From positions 1 through 64,000 of the forward strand of contig NZ_QURB01000007.1 of the NCBI RefSeq assembly GCF_003402975.1: 64,000 nt of DNA. The letters run 5' to 3'. Positions 45,179 through 54,496 of the stretch are shown piece after piece (positions within the stretch are counted from its first letter, which is position 1; every line of letters starts with the position of its first letter). The translations under genes were made by a program, and so were the position numbers. This stretch comes from Brumimicrobium aurantiacum (GTDB lineage: Bacteria > Bacteroidota > Bacteroidia > Flavobacteriales_D > Crocinitomicaceae). The notes beneath the pieces are model-generated. The model made no database searches. It had not been told where the DNA came from and saw only the letters and a program-made list of their open reading frames with translations.

Positions 45179-46288
45179 ATGAGTTTGTTCAAAAAATTAT
45201 TTGGAGGTAAAAAAGATGCTGGTCAATCAGCAAAAAAAGGAAATAAAGAGCAATCAAGCGCTTTGCTAAAAATCAAACAAATTGATCGACTAACTGCAGA
45301 TGCGGTTAAGATTGTGTTTGATGTTCCTCAGGATTTAAAATCCAAGTACACTTATGTTCCAGGACAATATGTAAATGTTACCTTGGACATTGATGGTAAA
45401 TCAGAACGTCGCTCGTATTCTATTTGTAGTGATGTTAATGAACCTTTAGCCATTGGTATTAAGAAAGTAGAAAAAGGAATTGTTTCAACATTTTTTAATG
45501 ACCAAGCCAAAGTCGATGATGAAATCGAGGTAGGTTTTCCAATTGGTAACTTTAAGATGTCAGAAGTTGATGGAGAATATGTTGCTTTTGCAGCGGGTAG
45601 TGGGATTACACCAGTATTATCTATCGCTAAATTAATCAACAATACAGAAGGTGGTAAATTGAATTTATTCTATGCCAATAGAAATGATCAATCTATCATG
45701 TTTGAAGATGAATTGAATTTATTGACTCCTGATAAAGTAACGACAACTCACATTTTTTCAGAACAGGAAAAAGAAGGTTTCTTATATGGAATGATGACAG
45801 AAGAAGTGATTACTCAAATCATTAAAAGTGACCTATCATTACTTAAAGCAAAAGGATTCTACCTTTGTGGACCAGAGCAAGTCATCATTAACGCTCAAAA
45901 TGTCCTTAAAACTTTTGGTGTTTCTGAAGATAAAATGTTCTATGAGTTATTTACAACTCCCGTTTTAATGGAATCTACAAAAGAAGAAGTTGTTTCTGAT
46001 TTTAATGGATTATCAAAAGTGACCTTAATCTTAGATGATGAAGAGGAGAAGTTTGAATTAGAATCTGACGGCGACACAATTTTAGAAGAAGCTGAAAGCT
46101 ATGGTATTGATGCACCATACTCTTGTAGAGGTGGAGTTTGTTGTACATGTAGAGCGAAAATCATCAAAGGTTCAGCTACGATGGATAAAAACTTCAGTTT
46201 AACAGATCAAGAAATTAAAGATGGATATGTTTTAACTTGTCAAGCACATCCAAATAGTGAAGAGGTAGTATTGAGTTATGACGAATAA
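45179..46288 (+). CDS. Second PaaE-type FAD/[2Fe-2S] reductase
   Basis: 369 aa paralog of the gene just upstream. An extra ~28 residue Lys/Gly/Ser-rich N-terminus (SLFKKLFGGKKDAGQSAKKG) precedes the FNR domain (RRSYSICSD, FAAGSGITPVLS, YLCGPEQ). The [2Fe-2S] domain is complete (CRGGVCCTCRAKI, then LTCQAHP). Both redox centres should work. Either it supplies a second electron path to PaaA or it serves another oxygenase; the sequence does not decide. It overlaps the SDR gene by 11 nt. Confidence 0.88.
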   Translation: MSLFKKLFGGKKDAGQSAKKGNKEQSSALLKIKQIDRLTADAVKIVFDVPQDLKSKYTYVPGQYVNVTLDIDGKSERRSYSICSDVNEPLAIGIKKVEKGIVSTFFNDQAKVDDEIEVGFPIGNFKMSEVDGEYVAFAAGSGITPVLSIAKLINNTEGGKLNLFYANRNDQSIMFEDELNLLTPDKVTTTHIFSEQEKEGFLYGMMTEEVITQIIKSDLSLLKAKGFYLCGPEQVIINAQNVLKTFGVSEDKMFYELFTTPVLMESTKEEVVSDFNGLSKVTLILDDEEEKFELESDGDTILEEAESYGIDAPYSCRGGVCCTCRAKIIKGSATMDKNFSLTDQEIKDGYVLTCQAHPNSEEVVLSYDE

Positions 46289-46970
46289 AGTAATCGTAGT
46301 TGTTGGATCAAGTCGAGGAATCGGTAGAGAACTTGTACTTCAATTTGCCCAAGAAAAATCAAATACTGTTATTGCTTTGTCGCGTAACATCGATGCAATG
46401 GACCTTGCTTTTAAAGCAGAAAACATCCACTTTGGGTATATTGATTTGACTTCAAAAAAATTGCATGAAGAAATGGATGCTGTTTTAAATGCATTCCCGA
46501 AAATTGATGTGGTTATTAATAATGCTGGAAGATTGGTTAACAAAGCTTTCCTTGAATTAACAAGAGATGATATCGATGCTTGCTATCAAACCAATGCAAT
46601 AGGGGTGATGCATGCTACACAATATGTAGTGCCTAGAATGTTAGAAAATGGTGGGCATATCGTAAATATTTCTACCATAGGAGCATTTCAAGGCAGTGTG
46701 AAATTCCCAGGATTATCGGCATATTCTACTTCAAAAGCTGGAATCACTAGTTTTACAGAATTATTTGCAGAAGAATATAAGGATACAAAAATCAAGATGA
46801 ATTGCTTATGTTTGGGCGCTGTTCAAACAGAAATGTTAGAAGAAGCATTCCCAGGATTAAAAGCGCCTGTTTCACCAGCCGAAATGGCAGAATATATTGT
46901 GGATTTTACATTTAATGCACCTCAATATTTCAACGGTAAAATTTTACCGGTGAGTTCAACGACACCATAG
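46278..46970 (+). CDS. Short-chain dehydrogenase/reductase in the paa locus
   Basis: 230 aa classical SDR. The cofactor loop is VVGSSRGIGRELV, followed by NNAG. The catalytic residues are the Ser in VNISTIGAF and YSTSK (YxxxK). There is no membrane segment. The start overlaps the upstream reductase by 11 nt, so it is translated from the same mRNA and probably acts on a phenylacetate-pathway or related intermediate (inference). Ends 14 nt before the long palindrome at 46985. Confidence 0.88.
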   Translation: MTNKVIVVVGSSRGIGRELVLQFAQEKSNTVIALSRNIDAMDLAFKAENIHFGYIDLTSKKLHEEMDAVLNAFPKIDVVINNAGRLVNKAFLELTRDDIDACYQTNAIGVMHATQYVVPRMLENGGHIVNISTIGAFQGSVKFPGLSAYSTSKAGITSFTELFAEEYKDTKIKMNCLCLGAVQTEMLEEAFPGLKAPVSPAEMAEYIVDFTFNAPQYFNGKILPVSSTTP

Positions 46971-46984
46971 GTAAAAACAATTAT

Positions 46985-47059
46985 AAATTCAAATGGATAT
47001 AAAAAATGTAGGCTTGCCCTATTAGGACATGCCTACATTTTTTATATCCATTTGAATTT
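46985..47059. repeat. 75 nt near-perfect palindrome next to the RAYT gene
   Basis: The 29 nt arms 46985-47013 and 47031-47059 are perfectly complementary, and the central 17 nt continue the stem with only two mismatched pairs and a single-base loop. It ends one base before the RAYT stop codon and lies between two convergent genes. It could serve as a bidirectional terminator or as the DNA hairpin recognised by the transposase. Confidence 0.9.
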
Positions 47060-47060
47060 G

Positions 47061-47621
47061 TCACCTTTTCCCGTTATCAACATCATCCTGCCATTTTTTA
47101 GGGTTGTTTTCTATATATTTTTGAATCCTTTCATACGAGATTGAGTTTCGAATAATATGATCATTAAATAATGACTGCCAACCAAATATTGGATTTAATT
47201 TTCGGGCATTAATTGTTACGATTCTTTTATATTGATTAACAATTACACCAACACTTCCAGAATTCCATCTATTATTTTTTTCTCCAAATTTATTTTTTGT
47301 TATTGATTTAGCTTTTGTGTGTTTATTGCTTTCTAAAGTATTGGATAATCCGGGACAGCCTTCAAGTATTAAAATACCATGCATGTGATTTGGCATAACT
47401 ACAAAGTTCCCTAATTGAACATTTGAGAAGTGATTAGGTATTTCCATCCAAAACTTTTTAGCAAATTTCCCAATTTCATTCTTTTGCATAACTCCATTAT
47501 CAATTTCACCAAAAAAATGATTGTGATTTTTGGTGTTTATTGTAATAAAATATGCTCCATCATTTCTATAATCCCATGATTGTAGACGAAAGGAACCGTT
47601 CCTGAATTTTTTGGCTTTCAT
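47061..47621 (-). CDS. REP-associated tyrosine transposase (RAYT, IS200-like Y1 fold)
   Basis: 186 aa. The HUH motif is MPNHMHG (H79, H81) and the single catalytic tyrosine is Y131 in VNQYKRIVT. The N-terminal SWDYRNDGAYFITINTKN is a standard start of this transposase group. Such domesticated single-copy enzymes bind and cut REP hairpins at their flanks. It is isolated on the minus strand, with no second transposase gene and no terminal repeats of an IS200 element. The long palindrome at 46985-47059 touches its 3' end. Confidence 0.9.
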   Translation of the reverse strand: MKAKKFRNGSFRLQSWDYRNDGAYFITINTKNHNHFFGEIDNGVMQKNEIGKFAKKFWMEIPNHFSNVQLGNFVVMPNHMHGILILEGCPGLSNTLESNKHTKAKSITKNKFGEKNNRWNSGSVGVIVNQYKRIVTINARKLNPIFGWQSLFNDHIIRNSISYERIQKYIENNPKKWQDDVDNGKR

Positions 47622-47761
47622 GATTTAGGTGATTTTTGATTTAGGTTAAATCTTAATTTAAATACGTTTCCAATTTAAGATACAAAAATCATCCTATATA
47701 TTCATTTTAATACACCCATAAATTCAATAAAAATAAATTATACCAAATTAAAACAATCTCA

Positions 47762-48733
47762 TTACTTCGTAAGTAATTTAGCCAATAACTCTTCTTTTTC
47801 GATTTTAGGAAAGGCATTTTTATCGATGGCATCTTTCAAATCAATGGTCACCAATTCATCTGATTTTATTCCAATCATTTTCTTTGTATTTCCTTCCATC
47901 AAAAGCTCTACAGCCTTTATTCCAGAGCGAGTGGCCAAAGAACGATCATAAAATGAAGGAGAACCACCTCTTTGGATATGACCTAAAATTGTCGTTCTCA
48001 ATTCATAATCTTTAAGATGAGGTTTTACCTTTCTCATGATGTCCATTGCACCACCTTCTTCATCTCCTTCAGCAACAATGATAATACTACTTCTTCGTCC
48101 TTTATTTTGATTTTTAATTTGAAGTGCAATGGCTTCAATATCTGAAATAGTTTCTGGTATTAAAACAGATTCTGCTCCAGAAGCGATAGCCGAATTTAAT
48201 GCAAGGAAGCCTGAATTTCGACCCATAACTTCAACGAAGAAAATTCGTTTGTGAGAAGTGGCTGTGTCTCTAATTTTATCAATGGCCTCTACAATTGTAT
48301 TTAAAGCTGTGTCATAGCCAATGGTTGTTTCAGTACCATATAAATCGTTGTCAATCGTTCCAGGGATACCAATCACAGGAATATTCATTTCAGAGGAAAG
48401 GACATGAGCTCCTGTAAAGGAACCGTCACCACCGATCACTATTAATCCTTCAATTTCCGCTTTTTCAAGATGTTCAATCGCTTCTTTTCGTGCTTCTTTT
48501 TCTTTGAATTTAGGTGCTCTTGCCGAACCTAAAACCGTTCCTCCACGCTGTATAATATTGTCAACATCTTCATAATTCATGTTTTTGAACCATCCATTCA
48601 TAAGTCCTTCAAATCCATCTAAAACCCCGATAGGTTGAATACCATAATGTATTGCTGTTTTTGTAATTGCACGAATTGCTGCATTCATTCCTGGAGCATC
48701 TCCTCCTGATGTTAGAATCCCGATTTTTTTCAT
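47762..48733 (-). CDS. pfkA: ATP-dependent 6-phosphofructokinase
   Basis: 323 aa from the ATG at 48733 (MKKIGILTSGGDAPGMN); an in-frame TTG two codons earlier is less likely. Phosphorylates fructose 6-phosphate to the 1,6-bisphosphate. ATP-loop residues SGGDAPGMN and GGDGSF are present, with GTIDNDLYGT and the catalytic Asp in PGTIDND. The effector-site pattern (MGRNSGFLAL) fits the bacterial allosteric PfkA. Usual length. Monocistronic, divergent from the pyruvate dehydrogenase gene. Confidence 0.96.
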   Translation of the reverse strand: MKKIGILTSGGDAPGMNAAIRAITKTAIHYGIQPIGVLDGFEGLMNGWFKNMNYEDVDNIIQRGGTVLGSARAPKFKEKEARKEAIEHLEKAEIEGLIVIGGDGSFTGAHVLSSEMNIPVIGIPGTIDNDLYGTETTIGYDTALNTIVEAIDKIRDTATSHKRIFFVEVMGRNSGFLALNSAIASGAESVLIPETISDIEAIALQIKNQNKGRRSSIIIVAEGDEEGGAMDIMRKVKPHLKDYELRTTILGHIQRGGSPSFYDRSLATRSGIKAVELLMEGNTKKMIGIKSDELVTIDLKDAIDKNAFPKIEKEELLAKLLTK

Positions 48734-48904
48734 GTTCAAAGCTTCTTGAATTAATATTTGTTGCTTAAAAATACAAGATAATGTCTATGCGTTAATAATA
48801 ATCGATAAAAAAGATCTAGATTTTTAAGTGTTCAAGTCAAAAATTCTTAGTTTTACCCTTCGTTAATTTACTTTTTAACTAAAGGAAAATATAAGACTTT
48901 AATA

Positions 48905-49885
48905 ATGAAGACAGTTCAATTTAGAGAGGCCCTACGAGAAGCGATGTCAGAAGAGATGCGTCGTGATGAAAACGTGTTTTTAATGGGGGAAGAGGTTGCC
49001 GAATATAACGGTGCGTATAAAGTTTCGCAAGGAATGTTAGATGAGTTTGGTGACAAACGTGTAATCGATACACCAATTGCTGAGTTAGGTTTTACAGGAA
49101 TCGCTGTTGGAGCTTCAATGAATGGATTGAGACCAATTGTTGAGTTCATGACTTGGAATTTTGCTATTCTTGCTGCTGACCAGATTATTAACAGTGCGGC
49201 AAAAATGCTACAAATGTCAGGTGGTCAATATCATTGTCCAATCGTTTTCAGAGGAGGAAATGGTCAAGCAGGTCAATTGGCAGCAACACACTCACAAGCA
49301 TTTGAATCATTCTATGCACATGTTCCAGGATTAAAAGTGGTAACTCCATCTAATCCTGCAGATGCAAAAGGTTTATTGAAGTCAGCCATTCGTGATGAAG
49401 ATCCTATTGTCTTTTTAGAATCTGAAAAGATGTACGGAGATAAAGGAGAAATTCCTGAAGGTGAATATTTAATTCCAATTGGCTTAGCAGATGTTAAACG
49501 TAAAGGAAAAGATGTAACTATTGTTTCTTTTGGTAAAATCATCAAAGAAGCCCACAAGGCAGCTGATGAATTGAAGAAAGAAGGAATCGAATGTGAGGTA
49601 ATTGATTTACGTACTGTTCGTCCAATTGATTATGGAACTGTTGTTGAATCAATCAAGAAAACAAATCGTTGTGTAGTAGTCGAAGAATCTTGGCCATTGG
49701 CTTCTATTTCTTCTGAAATTGCATATCACTTACAACGCTACGCATTTGATTACTTAGATGCTCCTGTAATGAGAGTAACGCAATCTGATACTCCATTCCC
49801 ATTCTCTCCAACATTAATGGAAGAAGGTTTGCCAAACGTGAACAGAATCATTAAAGCGGTGAAAGCAACAATGTATAAAAACTAA
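48905..49885 (+). CDS. pdhB: Pyruvate dehydrogenase E1 component, beta subunit
   Basis: 326 aa, transketolase-like C-terminal half of the E1 alpha2-beta2 heterotetramer that decarboxylates pyruvate with thiamine diphosphate. Key stretches are REALREAMSEEMRRDENVFLMGE, DTPIAELGFTGIAVGASM and QMSGGQYHCPIVFRGGNG. The E1 alpha and E2 genes are not next to it. A strong terminator follows, so it forms its own transcription unit. A 2-oxoisovalerate E1 beta is the only reasonable alternative and is less likely. Confidence 0.9.
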   Translation: MKTVQFREALREAMSEEMRRDENVFLMGEEVAEYNGAYKVSQGMLDEFGDKRVIDTPIAELGFTGIAVGASMNGLRPIVEFMTWNFAILAADQIINSAAKMLQMSGGQYHCPIVFRGGNGQAGQLAATHSQAFESFYAHVPGLKVVTPSNPADAKGLLKSAIRDEDPIVFLESEKMYGDKGEIPEGEYLIPIGLADVKRKGKDVTIVSFGKIIKEAHKAADELKKEGIECEVIDLRTVRPIDYGTVVESIKKTNRCVVVEESWPLASISSEIAYHLQRYAFDYLDAPVMRVTQSDTPFPFSPTLMEEGLPNVNRIIKAVKATMYKN

Positions 49886-49906
49886 ATAGAATTATATTAT
49901 ATATTG

Positions 49907-49937
49907 AAATCCAAGCTCAAAAGGCTTGGATTTTTTT
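49907..49937 (+). terminator. Terminator of pdhB
   Basis: AAATCCAAGC (49907-49916) pairs with GCTTGGATTT (49924-49933) around TCAAAAG and is followed by a T-run. Confidence 0.88.
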
Positions 49938-50084
49938 GTGGCTAAATGTTTTTAAATATTGTTCGTTTCTTTTTTCTAAACATTGTATCGATCGCTTTAA
50001 ACTAGGAAACAGAATTCATTGTTACTTGTAGATTAAGTGTCTTGCTGCAATTATTAAAAATTAATACTTTAGCGAATATTAAAG

Positions 50085-50113
50085 CAAAAAAAATCCGCCC
50101 AAAAGGCGGATTT
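50085..50113 (-). terminator. Terminator of the choice-of-anchor A gene
   Basis: AAATCCGCC (50091-50099) pairs with GGCGGATTT (50105-50113), loop CAAAA; a T-run of eight follows on the minus strand. Lies 26 nt after the stop. Confidence 0.85.
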
Positions 50114-50138
50114 AATATTTGATATTTTCGAAGATCGA

Positions 50139-53100
50139 TTATTGTACCACAAGGTTAATCGTTCCGAAGTTTGTTTTTTCACTTCTAACATTTAATAAAA
50201 CTAATCCAGAAACTTTATTGAGGTCTAGTTCTATTTCATTTCGGCCTTTGTTGATGTCTACATTTTTAGTGTAAACAAGCTTTCCTGAAAGATCGTGTAC
50301 AGTTACTTCAGCATTGTGCTCTTCATCTTCACTGTAAATAACACAGTTGACATTTCCAATAGATGGATTAGGGTAAGCTAACATTTCGTTTTCAAGTCCC
50401 ATCAACATATTTTCATATCCGTCTGGAGCAGTCTTAGTAAATTTCACATCTTCCAATGTTAAATCTAAATCGTTGGTTTGTGCTTCAACAGGTAAAAATG
50501 TAAAAGTCAATAATGTTAAGTCATCTGCTGTGATTGAATTCAAAGATGCAGTTGAAGCAAAGTATTCAAAAGGAATGTAATATGTTTGTTCTTCTTCCTT
50601 TACATCAATCATCGCTTTGTACTGTTCTTTCCAATCGTCAATTGAAGATTTTACTAAACCTAATTCCAATAGTCCGCTTCCTTTCGCTGTGAATGAAATA
50701 TAATTATAATCTGTGTAATCATCAGCTTCACTTCCTGGAAGTAAAGATTTATACATTGTTAGATAATCATACTCACTGTGTGCTTTAATTCTAACATTTC
50801 GGTGAATCGCTAATTCATCATCATTGTATACTCTATTGAAATCATTGTAAACTTCATACTCTTCAACACTTGTGTATGTAGGGTCATAATCTAATCCCCA
50901 GTTTCCATCAGCATGATAAAACGCATCCTGAACTTCACCATTTACTTTGATTAATCCATCATATTCGTATCCATCTTTGATTTCGAAAACCAAAGTTTGT
51001 TCAAGCTCTGATTTTAGAGGGTTATAACGTTGAGCATATCCTCCAGTTTCACTATATACTTCATCAAGGATAACCTCAATGTTTTGATTAGCTCTTAAAC
51101 TTTTAAGATCAACAATCATGCTTACTCCTTCTCTAGTTATTTTTGAAGCATAAGTTTTAGGTACTTCTTGTATTTCCGTTTGTACAATTGTTTGGTAACT
51201 AATTAGGTTGTTTAATATATCTTGTACAAGCTTCTGTGTTGCTTCAGGAGTAGTTGACCATACCTGGAAGTTGTACACCTCTTCAGCAGGTGTAAATGTA
51301 TTTACATACCAATTTGATTGTAATGTATAGTCAGAATCGTTTTCATTAAACCCAACAACAAATGAAATAGCATATTCAGTATTTCCATTTTTTTGACGAA
51401 TGGCTTGTGTAAGGAAATTATAACCACCGATTTCAATTGCTTTAACATTCAATATTTCGGCACCTTTCAATCGATCACAAGAAGCTTTCGTGTGATTGTA
51501 AATTTTGTTTTCAGTTTTTACACCTAAAACAACTGCTTTTGTAGAACCGTCAACAGAAAAATCAACACTCAATACTTCTTCAGCTACTGTGTAATCCAAT
51601 ATATCAGTAGGAGAAGATACGTGAGCTACATCTCCAGGAGTTAATTGAGTTGGAAACATATCGAGCATCGTTTGTGCATTACTTCCCTTTGTTGTTGGTG
51701 TAGGTTTAAACTTTTGCTTGTCGAAAATTTCAGCTTTTGCTTTATCGAAATTCGTTGGAATTCCATTCTTTTTACGTTGAACATATTGTTTAGAAACAGC
51801 ATCACCTAGACTCTCACTTTCTAGTCCTCCACCACTTCCTGATCCAACTTCACCTGATGCGATAGTAACAGGAATAATTAAAGTTTTTGTACATCCATTA
51901 TTGTCCGTAGTTGTGATACTCACTTCATAATAACCATCTTGTGTGTAGTCGAAACTTACAGTATTTTGATTTGGGAAAAGACCATTACCTTGTCCAGTCG
52001 CGGCCCAAGAATAATTGGTGAAATCACCACTGTTGTTTAAAGTAAATGTTTTTGTTACTGTATTTGTTCCAACTCCTGCAGTCGTAACTGTTACATCAGC
52101 AACTTCCGCTTGAAGAACTGTTACCTGTTGCGTTGTTGTATCTGCGCCATAAGTATTGGTCGCGATTAAAGTTATGGTATAGTTTCCAGCATTAGTATAA
52201 GAATGAGTAGGGTTCATTGAAGTACTTGTCGTTCCGTCACCATAATCCCATTCATAAGTAATTGGAGCTGATGGCTGTGAAGTAGAACCAGTATTTGAAG
52301 TATTATTCATCGTAAATTGATTTCCATCTAAACAGTCTACAGTAGATGTTGAAAATTCAGCTGTTGGTTCAACCCCTGGAACTGGAGCACATCCTGTTAG
52401 TGATGGCGTGAAAATAGCATAATGCATTTCTCCACCTTTATGAATTAAAGATTTACCAATGATTTGCCCTTCAATATTTGATTGATTAATGGTTTTGTTA
52501 ATGTCAGCAAAAGGAGCAAATACAGTTCCCTCAATTGTAGAGTTACCCTTGATATTTAAAGTCGTTGTATTGTAGAAGTTGTAAATGATATAAGGACAAT
52601 TTTGTAAGCCAATTCCCGCTTGATTCCATACCTCCCAATTGAATGTACCTGGAGCATCAACATTAATTACCAATACTTTTGAAGCACTTGGTTGATTGTT
52701 GTAGGTGAAAACTTGAACATTATTCATGTCAGCACCTGTAACATTTAAATAGTTTATACCATTTTGAAGATTTATTTTTACTTGATTTGGAAGATTTGTT
52801 GTTGGAATCGATTGTCCATTTGGATTCGTCAATTGAGCATTTCCTGTACATTGAGAAATACTTTCAGAAGAAGCTCTCATTGTTTGAAAAGCAGTTGAGA
52901 AATCAATTAAATTCGACTCAAAAACTGGATTGTTATTTACACCGACATTCAATTGGTTTGAATTGGCTTGAAGCATAATTCTTGGCGAAGAGTTGTAGTT
53001 CGAACTTGGTGTAATTCTAATAGGTGAAGCGGCATTGTTTTGGTCGTAATACCAAACGTGAGAACCTTGACTGTTTCCTATTTTTATGTAAGCATTTTGA

Positions 53101-53405
53101 TTTACTTGTAAAGCGTTTCCTGAGGTGTAGTTTACTCTACCATTGACGAGAAGTCCAATTTTTACACCATTAACGGTAAAGTTTCCTGGGTTATTTGTCG
53201 CAACTTGATAGTTGCCTTTAAGCGTTAGATCTTCACCACATGCCGCGGGACCATCTGTTTCGTTGGTCGTTAAAGTCATGTCGTTTTCTATAAAGACATT
53301 AAATCCTTCTGCGGGATCTGTTGGGCTTTGAGCTATTGCAATACTAAAGTTGAATGAAAATATTAAAGCAACTAAGTAAATGTAATTAGGGTAAGATTTT
53401 ATCAT
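50139..53405 (-). CDS. Secreted choice-of-anchor A/PKD protein with T9SS type A sorting tail
   Basis: 1088 aa from MIKSYPNYIYLVALIFSFNF at 53405, which gives the signal peptide; 14 open codons upstream are discounted. Residues ~28-340 form a choice-of-anchor A domain (AEGFNVFIENDMTLTTNE, GNTLEGTVFA-like strand near TIEGTVFAPFADI). PKD domains follow (YEWDYGDGTTS and NYSWAATGQG). The central ~450 residues are an unassigned beta-rich region (GGYAQRYNPLKSELEQT). The C-terminal ~80 residues (LAYPNPSIGNVNC, VHDLSGKLVYT) are the T9SS type A signal. It is cell-surface or released. Ligand unknown. Confidence 0.85.
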   Translation of the reverse strand: MIKSYPNYIYLVALIFSFNFSIAIAQSPTDPAEGFNVFIENDMTLTTNETDGPAACGEDLTLKGNYQVATNNPGNFTVNGVKIGLLVNGRVNYTSGNALQVNQNAYIKIGNSQGSHVWYYDQNNAASPIRITPSSNYNSSPRIMLQANSNQLNVGVNNNPVFESNLIDFSTAFQTMRASSESISQCTGNAQLTNPNGQSIPTTNLPNQVKINLQNGINYLNVTGADMNNVQVFTYNNQPSASKVLVINVDAPGTFNWEVWNQAGIGLQNCPYIIYNFYNTTTLNIKGNSTIEGTVFAPFADINKTINQSNIEGQIIGKSLIHKGGEMHYAIFTPSLTGCAPVPGVEPTAEFSTSTVDCLDGNQFTMNNTSNTGSTSQPSAPITYEWDYGDGTTSTSMNPTHSYTNAGNYTITLIATNTYGADTTTQQVTVLQAEVADVTVTTAGVGTNTVTKTFTLNNSGDFTNYSWAATGQGNGLFPNQNTVSFDYTQDGYYEVSITTTDNNGCTKTLIIPVTIASGEVGSGSGGGLESESLGDAVSKQYVQRKKNGIPTNFDKAKAEIFDKQKFKPTPTTKGSNAQTMLDMFPTQLTPGDVAHVSSPTDILDYTVAEEVLSVDFSVDGSTKAVVLGVKTENKIYNHTKASCDRLKGAEILNVKAIEIGGYNFLTQAIRQKNGNTEYAISFVVGFNENDSDYTLQSNWYVNTFTPAEEVYNFQVWSTTPEATQKLVQDILNNLISYQTIVQTEIQEVPKTYASKITREGVSMIVDLKSLRANQNIEVILDEVYSETGGYAQRYNPLKSELEQTLVFEIKDGYEYDGLIKVNGEVQDAFYHADGNWGLDYDPTYTSVEEYEVYNDFNRVYNDDELAIHRNVRIKAHSEYDYLTMYKSLLPGSEADDYTDYNYISFTAKGSGLLELGLVKSSIDDWKEQYKAMIDVKEEEQTYYIPFEYFASTASLNSITADDLTLLTFTFLPVEAQTNDLDLTLEDVKFTKTAPDGYENMLMGLENEMLAYPNPSIGNVNCVIYSEDEEHNAEVTVHDLSGKLVYTKNVDINKGRNEIELDLNKVSGLVLLNVRSEKTNFGTINLVVQ

Positions 53406-53491
53406 GTTTAAAATATTAATATGATGCAAAAATAAGTAAAAATACAATAAATATGTATGCTGTAAGCTGTAAAAGATTGTGAATTAAGATC

Positions 53492-54412
53492 TTATCTTGT
53501 TTTTTGACGTTTATTTAAATACTGAACAAGTAATTCATTCAATGGTTGATTGGTGTCTAATTCGAAAAAATCGATGCCATACGCACCACATTTTTGTTCC
53601 AAATCTTTAAAATATTGATTTATTTGTTGTGTGTAATGATCTTTTACTTCACCAGGAACTAACTTCATTTGTTCTCCAGTTTCCATATCTACCAAAGTAT
53701 ATGGTCTATTGTCAAACTGAAAATCTAATTCCTTTTGTTTATCAACAACATGAAATAAAATTACCTCATGCTTATTGTGTTTTAAATGTTGTAATGCTTC
53801 AAATAAGCTGTCTTTATGCTCAGGATTATTTAACATGTCTGAAAAAATAACGACTAAACTTCGGCGTTTACATAATTCTGCAATGTCATGCAAAACCTGA
53901 ACAGCTTCGGTTGATTTGGATTCTTTTTCACTGTATGACTTTAATAGTTTTTCTAATTCTGAGAAGATAAATCGATGATGTGAGTTTGAAGATTTATTTT
54001 CGGTGTGTAAATTAAGCTTGTCGGTAAATGTAGATAATCCAACTGCATCACGTTGTCGTTTGAGTAACTCCATTAAAGTAGCAATACCATAAATGCTGTA
54101 TTTCAATTTTGACCAATTGTCCTCATGTTGAAATTGCATAGAACTAGAGGTGTCAAGTACAAACTGACAGCGTAAATTGGTTTCTTCTTCGTACTTTTTT
54201 GTAAATAACTTTTCTGTACGTGCATAGAGTTTCCAATCAACATGTTTAGTTGATTCACCAGTATTATACAATCTATGTTCGGCAAATTCAACAGAGAATC
54301 CATGAAAAGGACTTTTATGTAATCCTGTGATAAAACCTTCAACAACTTGTTTTGCTAAAACTTCAAGGTTTCCAAACTGTTCTAAATATTCACGTTGAAT
54401 TTGTTCTGCCAT
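53492..54412 (-). CDS. DUF58 protein with von Willebrand A-like fold
   Basis: 306 aa. The DUF58 signature GFSVEFAEHRLYNTGESTKHVDWK is near the N-terminus, followed by the vWA-like MIDAS segment FVLDTSSSMQF (DxSxS). The remaining part has the usual VVIFSDMLNNP strand. DUF58 proteins usually accompany a MoxR-type AAA ATPase and BatA-like proteins; no such partner is adjacent here, so this one stands apart. It lies 84 nt after nth and could be the last gene of the TPR-nth-DUF58 run. Function not established. Confidence 0.85.
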   Translation of the reverse strand: MAEQIQREYLEQFGNLEVLAKQVVEGFITGLHKSPFHGFSVEFAEHRLYNTGESTKHVDWKLYARTEKLFTKKYEEETNLRCQFVLDTSSSMQFQHEDNWSKLKYSIYGIATLMELLKRQRDAVGLSTFTDKLNLHTENKSSNSHHRFIFSELEKLLKSYSEKESKSTEAVQVLHDIAELCKRRSLVVIFSDMLNNPEHKDSLFEALQHLKHNKHEVILFHVVDKQKELDFQFDNRPYTLVDMETGEQMKLVPGEVKDHYTQQINQYFKDLEQKCGAYGIDFFELDTNQPLNELLVQYLNKRQKTR

Positions 54413-54496
54413 ATGCGAAAGATAAGGATTTAATGAATAATGAAAAATTTGGTTGAATTGAATTTTTCACTTTTCGTTTTCATTTCTCAATAAGAA

